From: Nocardioides faecalis
GTDB taxonomy: Bacteria; Actinomycetota; Actinomycetes; Propionibacteriales; Nocardioidaceae
Reading direction: 5' to 3'
Length of the DNA: 64,000 nt
Assembly (NCBI RefSeq): GCF_018388425.1
Contig: NZ_CP074406.1
Span: forward strand, 1,054,001 to 1,118,000
Part shown: piece after piece, positions 27,157 through 34,725 of the stretch
Position numbering within the stretch: position 1 is the first letter of the stretch
How the letters are laid out: every line of letters begins with the position of its first letter
The notes under the pieces: generated by a model
Database searches by the model: none
The model's input: only the letters and a program-made list of their open reading frames with translations
Told to the model about the DNA's origin: nothing
Made by a program: the position numbers and the translations under genes

Positions 27157-28391
27157 CGCTGTCCGCCATCAAGCCCGCGAAGTTCGAGTGGTTCCCCTAC
27201 GAGGGGTTCACGTTCTGCCTCGGGCTCAGCGAGGGTGACGCGGCCTGGACCTCGGGCCACACCTCCGCCCGGCACGACGAGGCCATCGGCAAGATGACCG
27301 TCGAGGGCTCCATGGAGACCCAGGCCCGCATCGCCTACGCCAAGTGCCTGGCCATCCTGGAGGCCGCCGGGTTCGGCCCCGAGGACGTCACCCGGGTCAG
27401 CGAGAACATCACCGTCGCCGGCCTGGCGGCGTACGACGACGCCGCCGGCGTGCGCAAGGAGCTGCTCGGCGAGCGCCCCACCGTGCGCACCGTCATCGTC
27501 GAGCGCCTGGTCCGTCGCGCCGCGTGGATCGAGGTCGAGCTGCACGCGGTCAAGGGCGGCGGCGCGCAGCTGCGGGCGGCCTCCGAGGCACGCGAGGCCG
27601 GCACCTGGCAGGCCTCGGCGATCACCGAGGGCACCGACGGCGTGGTCTACCTGCCCACCGTCACGCCGATCGACGCGAACGGCGACGTCGTCTTCGAGGG
27701 CGACTTCGTCTCGCAGTACCGCTACGTGCTGGAGCGGGCCGGCGACATGCTCGAGGCCGTCGGCCTGACGCTGGGTCACGCCGTGACCACCTACGACTAC
27801 TCCACGCCGGAGACCCGCGCGGTCTACCGCGGCACGCACAAGGTCCGCAAGGAGCTGCTCGGCAACAACGCCGGCGGCGTCTACCCGGGCGCCGGCGGCA
27901 TCCTGATGTCGCAGCTGCACGCCCCGGGCGCGCTGGTGGCCATCGACGTGACCGCCTCGCGGCACCCGCTGGAGATCGTCAACCCGGGCTGGAGCCGCTA
28001 CGACACGCTGACCTACGCCCCGGGCGTGAAGGCCGGCCGGATGCTGTTCATGTCCGGCTTCGCCGCGCTCGACATGGAGACCCAGCAGGCGCTGCACGAC
28101 GGCGACCTGGGCAAGCAGGCCGAGGCCACCTACGGCGCCATCCTGACGTTGCTGGAGCACGCCGGCCTCGGTCCCGAGCACCTGCTGGAGACCACCGAGT
28201 ACTGCGTGGAGTCCTACGTCGGCGACTACAAGGCCGTCGCGGACGTGCGCGAGAAGCTGCTCGTCGCACCGTGGCCGGCCTCCACCGGCGCGCTGTGCAA
28301 GGCGCTGCTGCGCCCCGAGTTCGGCCTCGAGGTCTTCCCGACCGCGCTCTACCCGGCCGACCACCCCGCGGTGACGGGGGTGCAGGCATGA
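27153..28391 (+). CDS. Single-chain triple RidA/YjgF protein
   Basis: The 412-residue protein contains three successive RidA-like units (about 1-125, 130-265 and 270-405). Each has the helix pattern 'YAKCLAILEAAGFGPEDV', 'LERAGDMLEAVGLTLGHAV' or 'YGAILTLLEHAGLGPEHLL', followed by 'VRKELLG' or 'VREKLL' and a final strand ('WIEVELHAV', 'LVAIDVTAS', 'GLEVFPTAL'). RidA is normally a homotrimer of about 130 residues that hydrolyses enamines and imines at the subunit interfaces. This chain looks like a covalent pseudo-trimer with unequal sites. Enamine or imine hydrolysis fits the opening of pyrroline or pyrrolinone rings. ATGA overlaps at both ends. Confidence 0.75.
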   Translation: MTLSAIKPAKFEWFPYEGFTFCLGLSEGDAAWTSGHTSARHDEAIGKMTVEGSMETQARIAYAKCLAILEAAGFGPEDVTRVSENITVAGLAAYDDAAGVRKELLGERPTVRTVIVERLVRRAAWIEVELHAVKGGGAQLRAASEAREAGTWQASAITEGTDGVVYLPTVTPIDANGDVVFEGDFVSQYRYVLERAGDMLEAVGLTLGHAVTTYDYSTPETRAVYRGTHKVRKELLGNNAGGVYPGAGGILMSQLHAPGALVAIDVTASRHPLEIVNPGWSRYDTLTYAPGVKAGRMLFMSGFAALDMETQQALHDGDLGKQAEATYGAILTLLEHAGLGPEHLLETTEYCVESYVGDYKAVADVREKLLVAPWPASTGALCKALLRPEFGLEVFPTALYPADHPAVTGVQA

Positions 28392-28897
28392 GCGAGAACT
28401 CCCTGCTGACCCCCGAGGTGCTGGCGCTCAAGGGCCGCACCGTCACCTACACCGCACCCGAGCCGTGCGGTGCCGCGGCCGGGCGCTACTTCGGCCTGGC
28501 CATCGGCGACGAGAACCCGCTGTACTCCGACGCCGACTTCGCCCGGGCCCAGGGGCTGACCGGGGTGACCTGGCCGCTGACCCTGATCTGCGAGACCAAC
28601 CAGTACGCCGGGCTGCCGATGGACGCCGACGGCTACGCCGGGCACACCTGGGGCCTGGAGATGCCGGGCACCCGGCAGGTGCGTGGCGGCAACGCCTACA
28701 CGTTCCACCGCCGCATCCGTCCCGAGGACACCGTCGTGGCCACCTGGTCCATCGACGACGTACAGGGCAAGGTGACCGGCTCGGGCAACGAGATGGTCAT
28801 CATCACCTCGACCGCGCGGTACGCCACCACCGAGGGCGAGCCGCTGGCGGAGAACACCGAGACGATCATCTTCGTCGGACTGGAGAAGAAGGCATGA
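28388..28897 (+). CDS. MaoC-like hydratase subunit (FAS1-DH N-terminal type)
   Basis: This 169-residue hot-dog protein has 'YFGLAIGDENPLYSDADFARAQG' and 'PEDTVVATWSIDDVQGK', typical of the N-terminal MaoC half (FAS1_DH_region) that lacks the catalytic residues and forms a heterodimer with a catalytic MaoC partner, as in ChsH1/ChsH2 or HadAB. Its partner is the next gene. It contributes the acyl-binding half of an enoyl-CoA hydratase. ATGA overlaps on both sides indicate one translation unit. Confidence 0.78.
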   Translation: MSENSLLTPEVLALKGRTVTYTAPEPCGAAAGRYFGLAIGDENPLYSDADFARAQGLTGVTWPLTLICETNQYAGLPMDADGYAGHTWGLEMPGTRQVRGGNAYTFHRRIRPEDTVVATWSIDDVQGKVTGSGNEMVIITSTARYATTEGEPLAENTETIIFVGLEKKA

Positions 28898-29367
28898 GCG
28901 CCGCGAACGACGTGGACCACGCGACGATCCAGGCCACCGTCGCCGCCGGCGACGTGGTGCCGCCGCTGGAGCGGACCATCACGCTCGTCGACATGGTCGC
29001 CTACGCCGGCGCCACCTGGGACTTCTACAAGTCGCACTACGACCCCGAGTTCGTGGCCGCGGCCAAGCTGCCCGGCCCGATCGTGGACGGCCAGGTCTTC
29101 GGCGCCCTGCTCGTCGAGCAGCTGCAGGACTGGCTCGGCCCGGCCAGCTTCGTGGCCACGCTGTCCTTCCAGTTCAAGAACCTCGTCTTCGCCGGCGAGA
29201 CCATCCGCTGCGAGGGTACGGTCACCGAGGTCTCCGACGGCCGGCTCGTCGCCGACCTGAGCGTCGGCGTCGTCGGCGAGGACGGTGCCGTGACCCGGCT
29301 CGCCGTCGCCGGCGGCAAGGCCGAGGTCCTGCTCGGTCAGGCCGACGGCCCCGGGGCAGCCTCGTGA
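28894..29367 (+). CDS. MaoC-like hydratase, partner subunit
   Basis: The 157-residue hot-dog protein has 'ERTITLVDMVAYAGATWDFYKSHYD', in which the Asp/His pattern of the MaoC hydratase site is recognisable. It then has 'PGPIVDGQVFGALLVEQLQDWLG' and 'LSFQFKNLVFAGETIRCEG'. With the preceding FAS1-DH-type subunit it should form a heteromeric enoyl-CoA hydratase for bulky or branched CoA esters. The next two genes encode an Ltp2-like thiolase and DUF35 protein, the same set used for retro-aldol cleavage in steroid side-chain breakdown. Confidence 0.78.
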   Translation: MSAANDVDHATIQATVAAGDVVPPLERTITLVDMVAYAGATWDFYKSHYDPEFVAAAKLPGPIVDGQVFGALLVEQLQDWLGPASFVATLSFQFKNLVFAGETIRCEGTVTEVSDGRLVADLSVGVVGEDGAVTRLAVAGGKAEVLLGQADGPGAAS

Positions 29368-30509
29368 CGGGTGTTGCCGTCGTCGGGGCCGCGGAGTGCG
29401 ACCTCGGCGTCACCGGCAAGTCGATCCTCGGGCTGCAGACGCAGGCCGTGACCCGCGCGCTGGCCGACGCCGGGCTGAGCCTGGCCGACGTCGACGGCAT
29501 CGCCTCGACCAGCGTCTCCCGGTTCTCCGCCACCCAGCTCGCCGAGCACTTCGGGATCACCCCGCGCTGGACCGACTCGACCTTCGCCGGCGGCAGCGCC
29601 TACGAGATGTTCGTGGCTCGCGCGGCGCAGGCGATCGAGGCCGGCCAGGCCTCCGTCGTGGTGATCACCTTCGCCTCCAACCAGCGCTCGGCCGCCTCGC
29701 GTCGCCTCGGCGGCGTCTACGAGCCGTGGACCCCGGAGGCACAGTTCGAGGAGCCCTACGACCCGCTGTTCCCGCTGTCGTACTACGCGATGGCGGCGCA
29801 GTCCTACCTGCACCACTCGGGCGCGAAGCGTGAGCAGCTCGCCGAGGTCGCCATCGCCGCGCGGGAGTGGGCGCTGCTCAACCCGAAGGCGTTCCGGCAC
29901 ACCAAGGGCTCGCTCAGCGTCGAGGACGTGCTGGGCTCCACGATGATCTCCTCGCCGCTGACCGCGGCCGACTGCTGCCTGGTCACCGACGGAGGCGGCG
30001 CGATCGTGCTCACCTCGCTGGAGCGGGCCCGCGACCTGAAGCAGGTCCCGGTCCGGGTCCTCGGCTACGGCGAGCGCACCACGAACAACTCGTTCACCGG
30101 TCACGACGACCTGACCGTCTCGGGTGCTGCGGGCTCCGCAGCCGACGCCTTCGCCCGCGCGGGCGTCACCGTCGCCGACGTCGACGTCACCCAGGTCTAC
30201 GACTCCTTCACCATCACCGTCGCGCTCACCCTCGAGGCGCTCGGGTTCTGCGGCAAGGGCGAGGCGCTCGACCTGATCGCCGACGGCCGCACCCGGCCCG
30301 GGGGAGCGCTGCCGCTGAACACCAGCGGCGGCGGGCTGTCCTACTGCCACCCCGGCCAGTACGGCGTGCTGCTGCTCGTCGAGGCCGTGCGCCAGCTGCG
30401 CGGTGAGTGCGGCGCGCGGCAGGTGCCGGGCGCCGAGGTCGCCGTGGCGCACGGCACCGGCGGCATCCTGTCCACCCACGCCACCGTCGTCCTGGGGAGG
30501 GACCGATGA
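29364..30509 (+). CDS. Thiolase-fold lipid-transfer protein (Ltp2/SCPx-like aldolase or thiolase)
   Basis: The GTG start overlaps the MaoC stop. The 381-residue thiolase-fold protein has 'GVAVVGAAECDLGVTGKS', 'YDSFTITVALTLEALGFCGKGEA' and 'NTSGGGLSYCHPGQYG', all typical of the Ltp/SCPx clade rather than FadA thiolases. In actinobacteria Ltp2 works with a DUF35 partner to split tertiary beta-hydroxyacyl-CoAs by retro-aldol cleavage. A DUF35 gene follows directly. This fits a substrate whose beta carbon is fully substituted and so cannot be oxidised to a ketone. Confidence 0.82.
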   Translation: MTGVAVVGAAECDLGVTGKSILGLQTQAVTRALADAGLSLADVDGIASTSVSRFSATQLAEHFGITPRWTDSTFAGGSAYEMFVARAAQAIEAGQASVVVITFASNQRSAASRRLGGVYEPWTPEAQFEEPYDPLFPLSYYAMAAQSYLHHSGAKREQLAEVAIAAREWALLNPKAFRHTKGSLSVEDVLGSTMISSPLTAADCCLVTDGGGAIVLTSLERARDLKQVPVRVLGYGERTTNNSFTGHDDLTVSGAAGSAADAFARAGVTVADVDVTQVYDSFTITVALTLEALGFCGKGEALDLIADGRTRPGGALPLNTSGGGLSYCHPGQYGVLLLVEAVRQLRGECGARQVPGAEVAVAHGTGGILSTHATVVLGRDR

Positions 30510-30952
30510 CCGACCCCGCACCCGATCCCACGCCCAACAGCGTCTTCGTCCCCGGCACCGCGTCCCCGGCCGACGACCTCACCCAGGCCTGGTGGGACGC
30601 CGCGACCGAGCGCCGGCTGACCGTGGAGACCTGCGCGGCCTGCGGCAACCGCCAGCACCCGCCCCGCGGCGTGTGCACGGCCTGTTCCTCCACCGAGCAC
30701 CTGGGCCAGGCCGACGTCGCCGGCACCGGCACCATCGACTCCTTCACCGTGGTCCACCGCGCGCCGCGCGCGGACCTGGAGGTGCCCTACGTGCTCGCCC
30801 GGGTCCGCCTGGGTGAGGGGCCGGTGCTGCTGACCCGCCTGGTCGGTGGGCTGGAGTGGCGCATCGGCCAGCCCGTGACCGTGGCCTGGGCCGACCTCCC
30901 GGACGGCCGGGCCCTCCCGTACTTCACCCGCATCCCCGACAGCCAGACCTGA
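30506..30952 (+). CDS. Zn-ribbon/OB-fold (DUF35) partner of the thiolase
   Basis: The 148-residue protein has a zinc ribbon with four cysteines ('CAACGNRQHPPRGVCTACSS', about 38-57) followed by an OB fold ('GTGTIDSFTVVHRAP', 'VPYVLARVRL', 'GQPVTVAW'). DUF35 proteins bind acyl-CoA and activate Ltp2-type aldolases or thiolases. The start overlaps the thiolase stop, so the two should be made in equal amounts. Confidence 0.88.
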   Translation: MTDPAPDPTPNSVFVPGTASPADDLTQAWWDAATERRLTVETCAACGNRQHPPRGVCTACSSTEHLGQADVAGTGTIDSFTVVHRAPRADLEVPYVLARVRLGEGPVLLTRLVGGLEWRIGQPVTVAWADLPDGRALPYFTRIPDSQT

Positions 30953-30961
30953 GAGGCACCG

Positions 30962-32122
30962 ATGGACTTCAAGCTCAACGAGGACCAGGCCGAGTTCAAG
31001 GCGCTGCTGCGCCAGTTCGTCGACAACGAGATCATCCCGGTCGCGCGCGAGTGGGAGCAGGCGGGCCGCTACCCGACCGAGATCGTCGACGGCATGAAGG
31101 ACATGGGCCTGTTCGGCATCACCGTGCCGGAGCAGTACGGCGGCCTCGACCTCGACCCGGTCGCGTTCGGCCTCGTCTTCGAGGAGATCGCCCGCGGCTG
31201 GATGGGCATCGCCGGCATCCTGGGCAGCCACTCCTTGGCCTGCCGCCTCATCGCGATGCACGGCACCGAGGAGCAGAAGGACAAGTACCTGCCGGACCTG
31301 GCCACCGGCAAGCGTCGTACCGGCATCGGCCTGACCGAGCCCGATGCGGGCACGGACCTCCAAGGCATCCGCACCACCGCGAAGCTGGACGGCGACCACT
31401 ACGTCGTCAACGGCGCGAAGATGTGGATCACCAACGCCCGCTACGCCGACCCGCTCCCGGTGCTGGTGAAGACCGACCCGACCGCGAGCCCGGCGCACAA
31501 GGGCATGAGCGTGCTGCTCATCGAGGCCGGCACCCCTGGCTTCGAGGTCACCAAGGACATCCCCAAGCTCGGCTACAAGGGCACCGAGTCCTGCGAGATC
31601 CTGCTCGACAACGTCCGCGTCCACAAGGACCAGCTGGTCGGCGGCGTCGAGGGCAGGGGCATGCAGCAGGTGCTCTCCGCGCTGGAGTGGGGCCGGGTCA
31701 ACATCGCCGCCCGCTCCGTCGGCATCGCGCAGCGTGCCTACGAGGAGGCGCTGGCCTACTCCAAGCAGCGCAAGGCGTTCGGTCAGGCCATCTCGGAGTT
31801 CCAGCTCATCCAGGCCAAGCTCGGCGAGCTCGGCACCCAGGTCCAGGCCGCACGGCTGATGGCCTACTGGGCCGCGGACGCGGTGCGCCAGGGCCGCGCC
31901 GACGGCGCCACCGGCATGGCGAAGATCTTCTGCTCCGAGGTCGCGCTGCAGTCGGCCATCGACTCGCTCAAGGTGCACGGCGGCTACGGCTACTCCACCG
32001 AGTTCGAGGTCGAGCGGCTCTACCGCGACTCGATCCTGATGAGCATCGGCGAGGGCACCAACGACATCCTGCGCACGGTCGTGGCGAAGTCGCTGCTCAA
32101 GGGCGAGACGAAGGTCGGCTGA
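30962..32122 (+). CDS. Acyl-CoA dehydrogenase
   Basis: The 386-residue flavoenzyme has 'RRTGIGLTEPDAGTDLQGI' (about 118-136), 'KMWITNA', 'KQRKAFGQAISEFQLIQ' and 'VHGGYGYSTEFEVERLYRD'. The catalytic Glu is probably in 'GEGTNDILR'. It introduces an alpha-beta double bond in a CoA ester and passes electrons to ETF. Within this operon it would act before the MaoC hydratases on a branched or dicarboxylic substrate. It begins nine bases after the DUF35 gene. Confidence 0.9.
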   Translation: MDFKLNEDQAEFKALLRQFVDNEIIPVAREWEQAGRYPTEIVDGMKDMGLFGITVPEQYGGLDLDPVAFGLVFEEIARGWMGIAGILGSHSLACRLIAMHGTEEQKDKYLPDLATGKRRTGIGLTEPDAGTDLQGIRTTAKLDGDHYVVNGAKMWITNARYADPLPVLVKTDPTASPAHKGMSVLLIEAGTPGFEVTKDIPKLGYKGTESCEILLDNVRVHKDQLVGGVEGRGMQQVLSALEWGRVNIAARSVGIAQRAYEEALAYSKQRKAFGQAISEFQLIQAKLGELGTQVQAARLMAYWAADAVRQGRADGATGMAKIFCSEVALQSAIDSLKVHGGYGYSTEFEVERLYRDSILMSIGEGTNDILRTVVAKSLLKGETKVG

Positions 32123-32958
32123 TGGGTACGGCTCTCTCCCGCTCGGCGCTCTACGTCCCGGGCGATGCTCCGGACAAGCTGCGCAAGGCGCTGGACCGCG
32201 GGGCCGACGAGCTGATCGTCGACCTCGAGGACGCGGTGCTGCCGGCCAACAAGCCCAAGGCCCGCGACATCGTGTGGATGTGGGTCGACGGCCTGCCCGC
32301 CACCGACGTCAAGGTCTGGGTCCGCATCAACCAGCACGGCCCCGAGCGCGAGGCCGACGTCCGCGCCCTGGCCGGCTGCGAGGAGCTCGCCGGCTTCGTC
32401 GCGGCCAAGACCGAGGACGCCGCCGAGCTCGTCGCGCTCGACGCGCTGCTCACCGAGCTGGGCTCGGCCGCCAAGGTGGTCCCGCTGCTGGAGAGCGCGA
32501 ACGCGGTCCTCAACGCCCGCGAGATCGCGCTCGCGCCGCGGGTGGAGCGGCTCCAGGTGGGGGAGGCCGACCTGCGCGCCGACGTCGGGGTCACCCCCGG
32601 GGCCGACGAGCGGGAGCTGCTCTACGCCCGCAGCCACGTCGTCTTCGCCTCGGCTGCGGCCGGCATCTCCCCGCCGATCGCCCCGGTGTCGGTGGAGTTC
32701 CGTGACCTCGACGCCTACCGCGCCTCCACCGAGGCCGTGGCCCGGCTCGGTTTCGTGGGTCGTGCCTGCATCCACCCCGCCCAGGTCGCCGTCGCCAACG
32801 AGGTGTTCACCCCGACCGACGAGGAGGTCGCCAAGGCGACCGCGCTGCTGGAGCGGTTCGCCGGTGGCGACGCCGGCGTGGGTGTGGACGCCGACGGCCG
32901 GATGGTCGACGAGGCGGTCCTGCGCCAAGCGCGTGGAGTGCTGGTGCGACGCCGCTGA
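32122..32958 (+). CDS. HpcH/HpaI family lyase (citramalyl-/malyl-CoA lyase, CitE-like)
   Basis: The 278-residue TIM-barrel protein has 'SALYVPGDAPDKLRKALDRGADELIVDLEDAV' at the N-terminus, 'PLLESANAVLNAREIA', the metal and CoA region 'GEADLRADVG', and 'RACIHPAQV'. CitE-like lyases split (beta-methyl)malyl-CoA or citramalyl-CoA into acetyl- or propionyl-CoA plus glyoxylate or pyruvate. As last gene of the operon it is the natural exit step: a hydrated, alkyl-substituted malyl-CoA would give an acyl-CoA and a 2-oxo acid. Its start overlaps the acyl-CoA dehydrogenase stop by one base. Confidence 0.85.
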   Translation: MGTALSRSALYVPGDAPDKLRKALDRGADELIVDLEDAVLPANKPKARDIVWMWVDGLPATDVKVWVRINQHGPEREADVRALAGCEELAGFVAAKTEDAAELVALDALLTELGSAAKVVPLLESANAVLNAREIALAPRVERLQVGEADLRADVGVTPGADERELLYARSHVVFASAAAGISPPIAPVSVEFRDLDAYRASTEAVARLGFVGRACIHPAQVAVANEVFTPTDEEVAKATALLERFAGGDAGVGVDADGRMVDEAVLRQARGVLVRRR

Positions 32959-32980
32959 CCGCACCTAGCGAGGCAAATAC

Positions 32981-33012
32981 CGAAGGGCCGGACGTCATCG
33001 TCCGGCCCTTCG
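32981..33012 (+). terminator. Hairpin terminator of the 13-gene CoA operon
   Basis: CGAAGGGCCGGAC and GTCCGGCCCTTCG form a perfect 13-bp stem with a 6-nt loop, 22 bp after the HpcH stop. Confidence 0.8.
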
Positions 33013-33070
33013 CGTTACCTCGGCGTTTCATCTTCAGAAAGTTCTTGGGATTCGGTGGTCACCGACACGG

Positions 33071-33088
33071 CGATCATATATCTTATCG
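33071..33088. promoter_or_regulatory. Regulon element E (secreted protein promoter)
   Basis: CGATCATATATCTTATCG, 51 bp before the 33140 start. On the minus strand it reads CGATAAGATATATGATCG, an excellent match to the shared element. TATCTT is a plausible -10. Confidence 0.65.
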
Positions 33089-33139
33089 ATGAGACCTAGG
33101 CCACACCCGCCCATGGGATGGCCCACGAGGAGGAAACAC

Positions 33140-34444
33140 ATGCGTTTTCGCAAGCTTGCCGGCCTTTCGGCCGGAGCCCTGACCCTGGGCATGCTCGCCG
33201 CGCCCGCCCTGATGACCCCCGCCAACGCTGCCGTCACGTCGACCGCGACCGCCAGCTTCACCTGCGGCACCGGTATGCAGACGTCGGCGTACAACGCGAC
33301 CATCACGTTCAAGCTCGCCCACAACAACGGTGGCGCGTCGCTGACCGCGACGCTCTCCGACATGCCGAACGGTGCGCCGGCGCAGTACGTGAACTTCCCC
33401 GGTGCGACGGTCTCGAACAAGCTGACGGTCGCCGCCAACGGCGCGGACGTCGTGCTCGAGGGCTCGCACAAGGCCGACTTCATCGGCGGCACGCCGACGA
33501 AGATGCCGAAGGCGACGGGCAGCCTCGCGACCCGTCCCGCCTCGATCTCCATCAAGGCCTACTCCTACGACGTGAAGAAGGCCGACGGCACGAACGCTGC
33601 CGCGCAGTCCTGCACGCTGGCCGCCCCGGTGGCGGTGACCTTCGCTGACGAGGCGCAGCTCGCCGGCGTGAACGCGACGTGCACGATCGACATGTCCGCG
33701 AGCGGTTTCGGCGGCGCGGGCGCGTACCCGGCCAAGCTCGAGACCACCGCGACCATGCCCGCCAAGGGCACCGTGGGCACGGCGATGACCGTCCCGGTCA
33801 CCGCCAAGATCACGCTCGGCCGTGAGTTCTCCGACTACCTCGAGACCTCCCCGGTCAAGAAGGTCACCGGCAAGGTCGCGCCGAAGATCACCGTCGGTGC
33901 CGCCACCGCCACCGGTGACATCGCGCTCAGCACCTGGAACCGCACCATCCCCTCCGGCACCGGCATCGGTTCGCCGGTCAACGAGTTCGTCAGCGTCGAG
34001 GGCGCGGGCAACGTGACGGTGAAGCCCGCCGCTGCCGGCACCCACAACGCGACGCTCTCCGGCGCCGCGGGTTCCGCCACCATGACGGTCACCTTCGGTG
34101 ACGTCGAGATGGACGCTCCGATGGACTGCGTGCTCGCTGCGCCGGCCACCCTGGCCTCCGTGTCCGTCGTCGCCGCCGGTCCGTCGGCCGCGTGCAAGGC
34201 CGCCACCACCAACGCGACCAAGGCCGCCTCGGCGTACACCGCCGCGAAGAAGGCGTACACCAAGGCCGTCAAGAAGGTGAAGGCCCTCAACAAGAAGGTC
34301 AAGAAGGCCAAGGGCGCCAAGAAGACCAAGCTCAAGAAGCAGGTCAAGAAGGCCAAGAAGGCCCAGACCTCGGCCAAGAAGAAGGTCAGCTCGACCACCA
34401 AGGCGCTGAGCTCCGCGAACGCCGCCAAGAAGAAGAGCTGCTGA
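33140..34444 (+). CDS. Secreted protein: two Cys-bracketed beta domains plus Lys-rich tail
   Basis: The ATG follows GAGGAGG; an earlier in-frame ATG at 33089 would lack a signal-peptide start. The 434-residue protein has a signal peptide ('...TPANAA', 1-30). Two domains each run from Cys to Cys: 'ASFTCGTG...AQSCTLAAP' and 'NATCTIDMS...MDCVLAAP', about 30-360, with the 'LSDMPNGAP' motif shared with the 18795 protein. A final stretch of about 70 residues is built from AKK/KVKK repeats and ends '...KKKSC'. There is no sorting motif. The strongly basic tail may bind the anionic cell wall. As a single-gene operon under element E it is likely an abundant secreted ligand-binding protein; the ligand is unknown. 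Confidence 0.8.
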   Translation: MRFRKLAGLSAGALTLGMLAAPALMTPANAAVTSTATASFTCGTGMQTSAYNATITFKLAHNNGGASLTATLSDMPNGAPAQYVNFPGATVSNKLTVAANGADVVLEGSHKADFIGGTPTKMPKATGSLATRPASISIKAYSYDVKKADGTNAAAQSCTLAAPVAVTFADEAQLAGVNATCTIDMSASGFGGAGAYPAKLETTATMPAKGTVGTAMTVPVTAKITLGREFSDYLETSPVKKVTGKVAPKITVGAATATGDIALSTWNRTIPSGTGIGSPVNEFVSVEGAGNVTVKPAAAGTHNATLSGAAGSATMTVTFGDVEMDAPMDCVLAAPATLASVSVVAAGPSAACKAATTNATKAASAYTAAKKAYTKAVKKVKALNKKVKKAKGAKKTKLKKQVKKAKKAQTSAKKKVSSTTKALSSANAAKKKSC

Positions 34445-34453
34445 TCCCGCCGT

Positions 34454-34487
34454 CCGGGTGCCCTGCCTGTGGGGGAAGGGCACCCGG
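34454..34487 (+). terminator. Hairpin terminator after the secreted protein
   Basis: CCGGGTGCCC and GGGCACCCGG pair over 10 bp, starting 10 bp after the stop codon of the 33140 gene. Confidence 0.7.
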
Positions 34488-34506
34488 CCGGTCAGCATGA
34501 ACCACC

Positions 34507-34546
34507 AGCAGGGCCCCGGCACGGATCTCCGTGCCGGGGCCCTGCT
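34507..34546. terminator. Second, stronger hairpin (18-bp stem)
   Basis: A perfect 18-bp stem (AGCAGGGCCCCGGCACGG with its complement) encloses the tetraloop ATCT. It may back up the preceding terminator or act on minus-strand transcripts. Confidence 0.75.
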
Positions 34547-34560
34547 GCGTCTTGCGGCCC

Positions 34561-34670
34561 GCCGAATCCCCCCTGGTGGCCCGCCGAATCCCCCCTGGTG
34601 GTCCGCCGAATCCCCCCTGGTGGTCGGCCGAATCACCTGTCGTGGTCGCTCGAACCGCCCGTCGTGCCCG
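34561..34670. repeat. 22-bp tandem repeat, about five units
   Basis: Units start at 34561, 34583, 34605, 34627 and 34649. The first three are nearly identical (GCCGAATCCCCCCTGGTGG plus three variable bases) and the last two are degenerate. The array lies between two sets of terminators in a 281-bp gene-free gap. Confidence 0.85.
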
Positions 34671-34679
34671 GGTACGACG

Positions 34680-34710
34680 AAGGGGCCGGGGGAGTGCCCC
34701 CAGGCCCCTT
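34680..34710 (-). terminator. Hairpin terminator of the minus-strand SDR operon
   Basis: AAGGGGCC-GGGGG and CCCCC-A-GGCCCCTT form a stem with one bulge, 16 bp beyond the stop codon of the 34726 gene. Confidence 0.7.
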
Positions 34711-34725
34711 CTGTGCGGTGTCGGC

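Noticed and set aside
21909..32958. Steroid (cholesterol) catabolic operon
   Set aside because: The Ltp2, DUF35, MaoC and acyl-CoA dehydrogenase genes are suggestive, but KshA/KshB, HsaA-D, KstR-type operators and Mce transport genes are absent. Neighbours are RCCR- and NYC1-like instead.
34561..34670. CRISPR array
   Set aside because: The units follow each other directly with no unique spacers and there are no cas genes.
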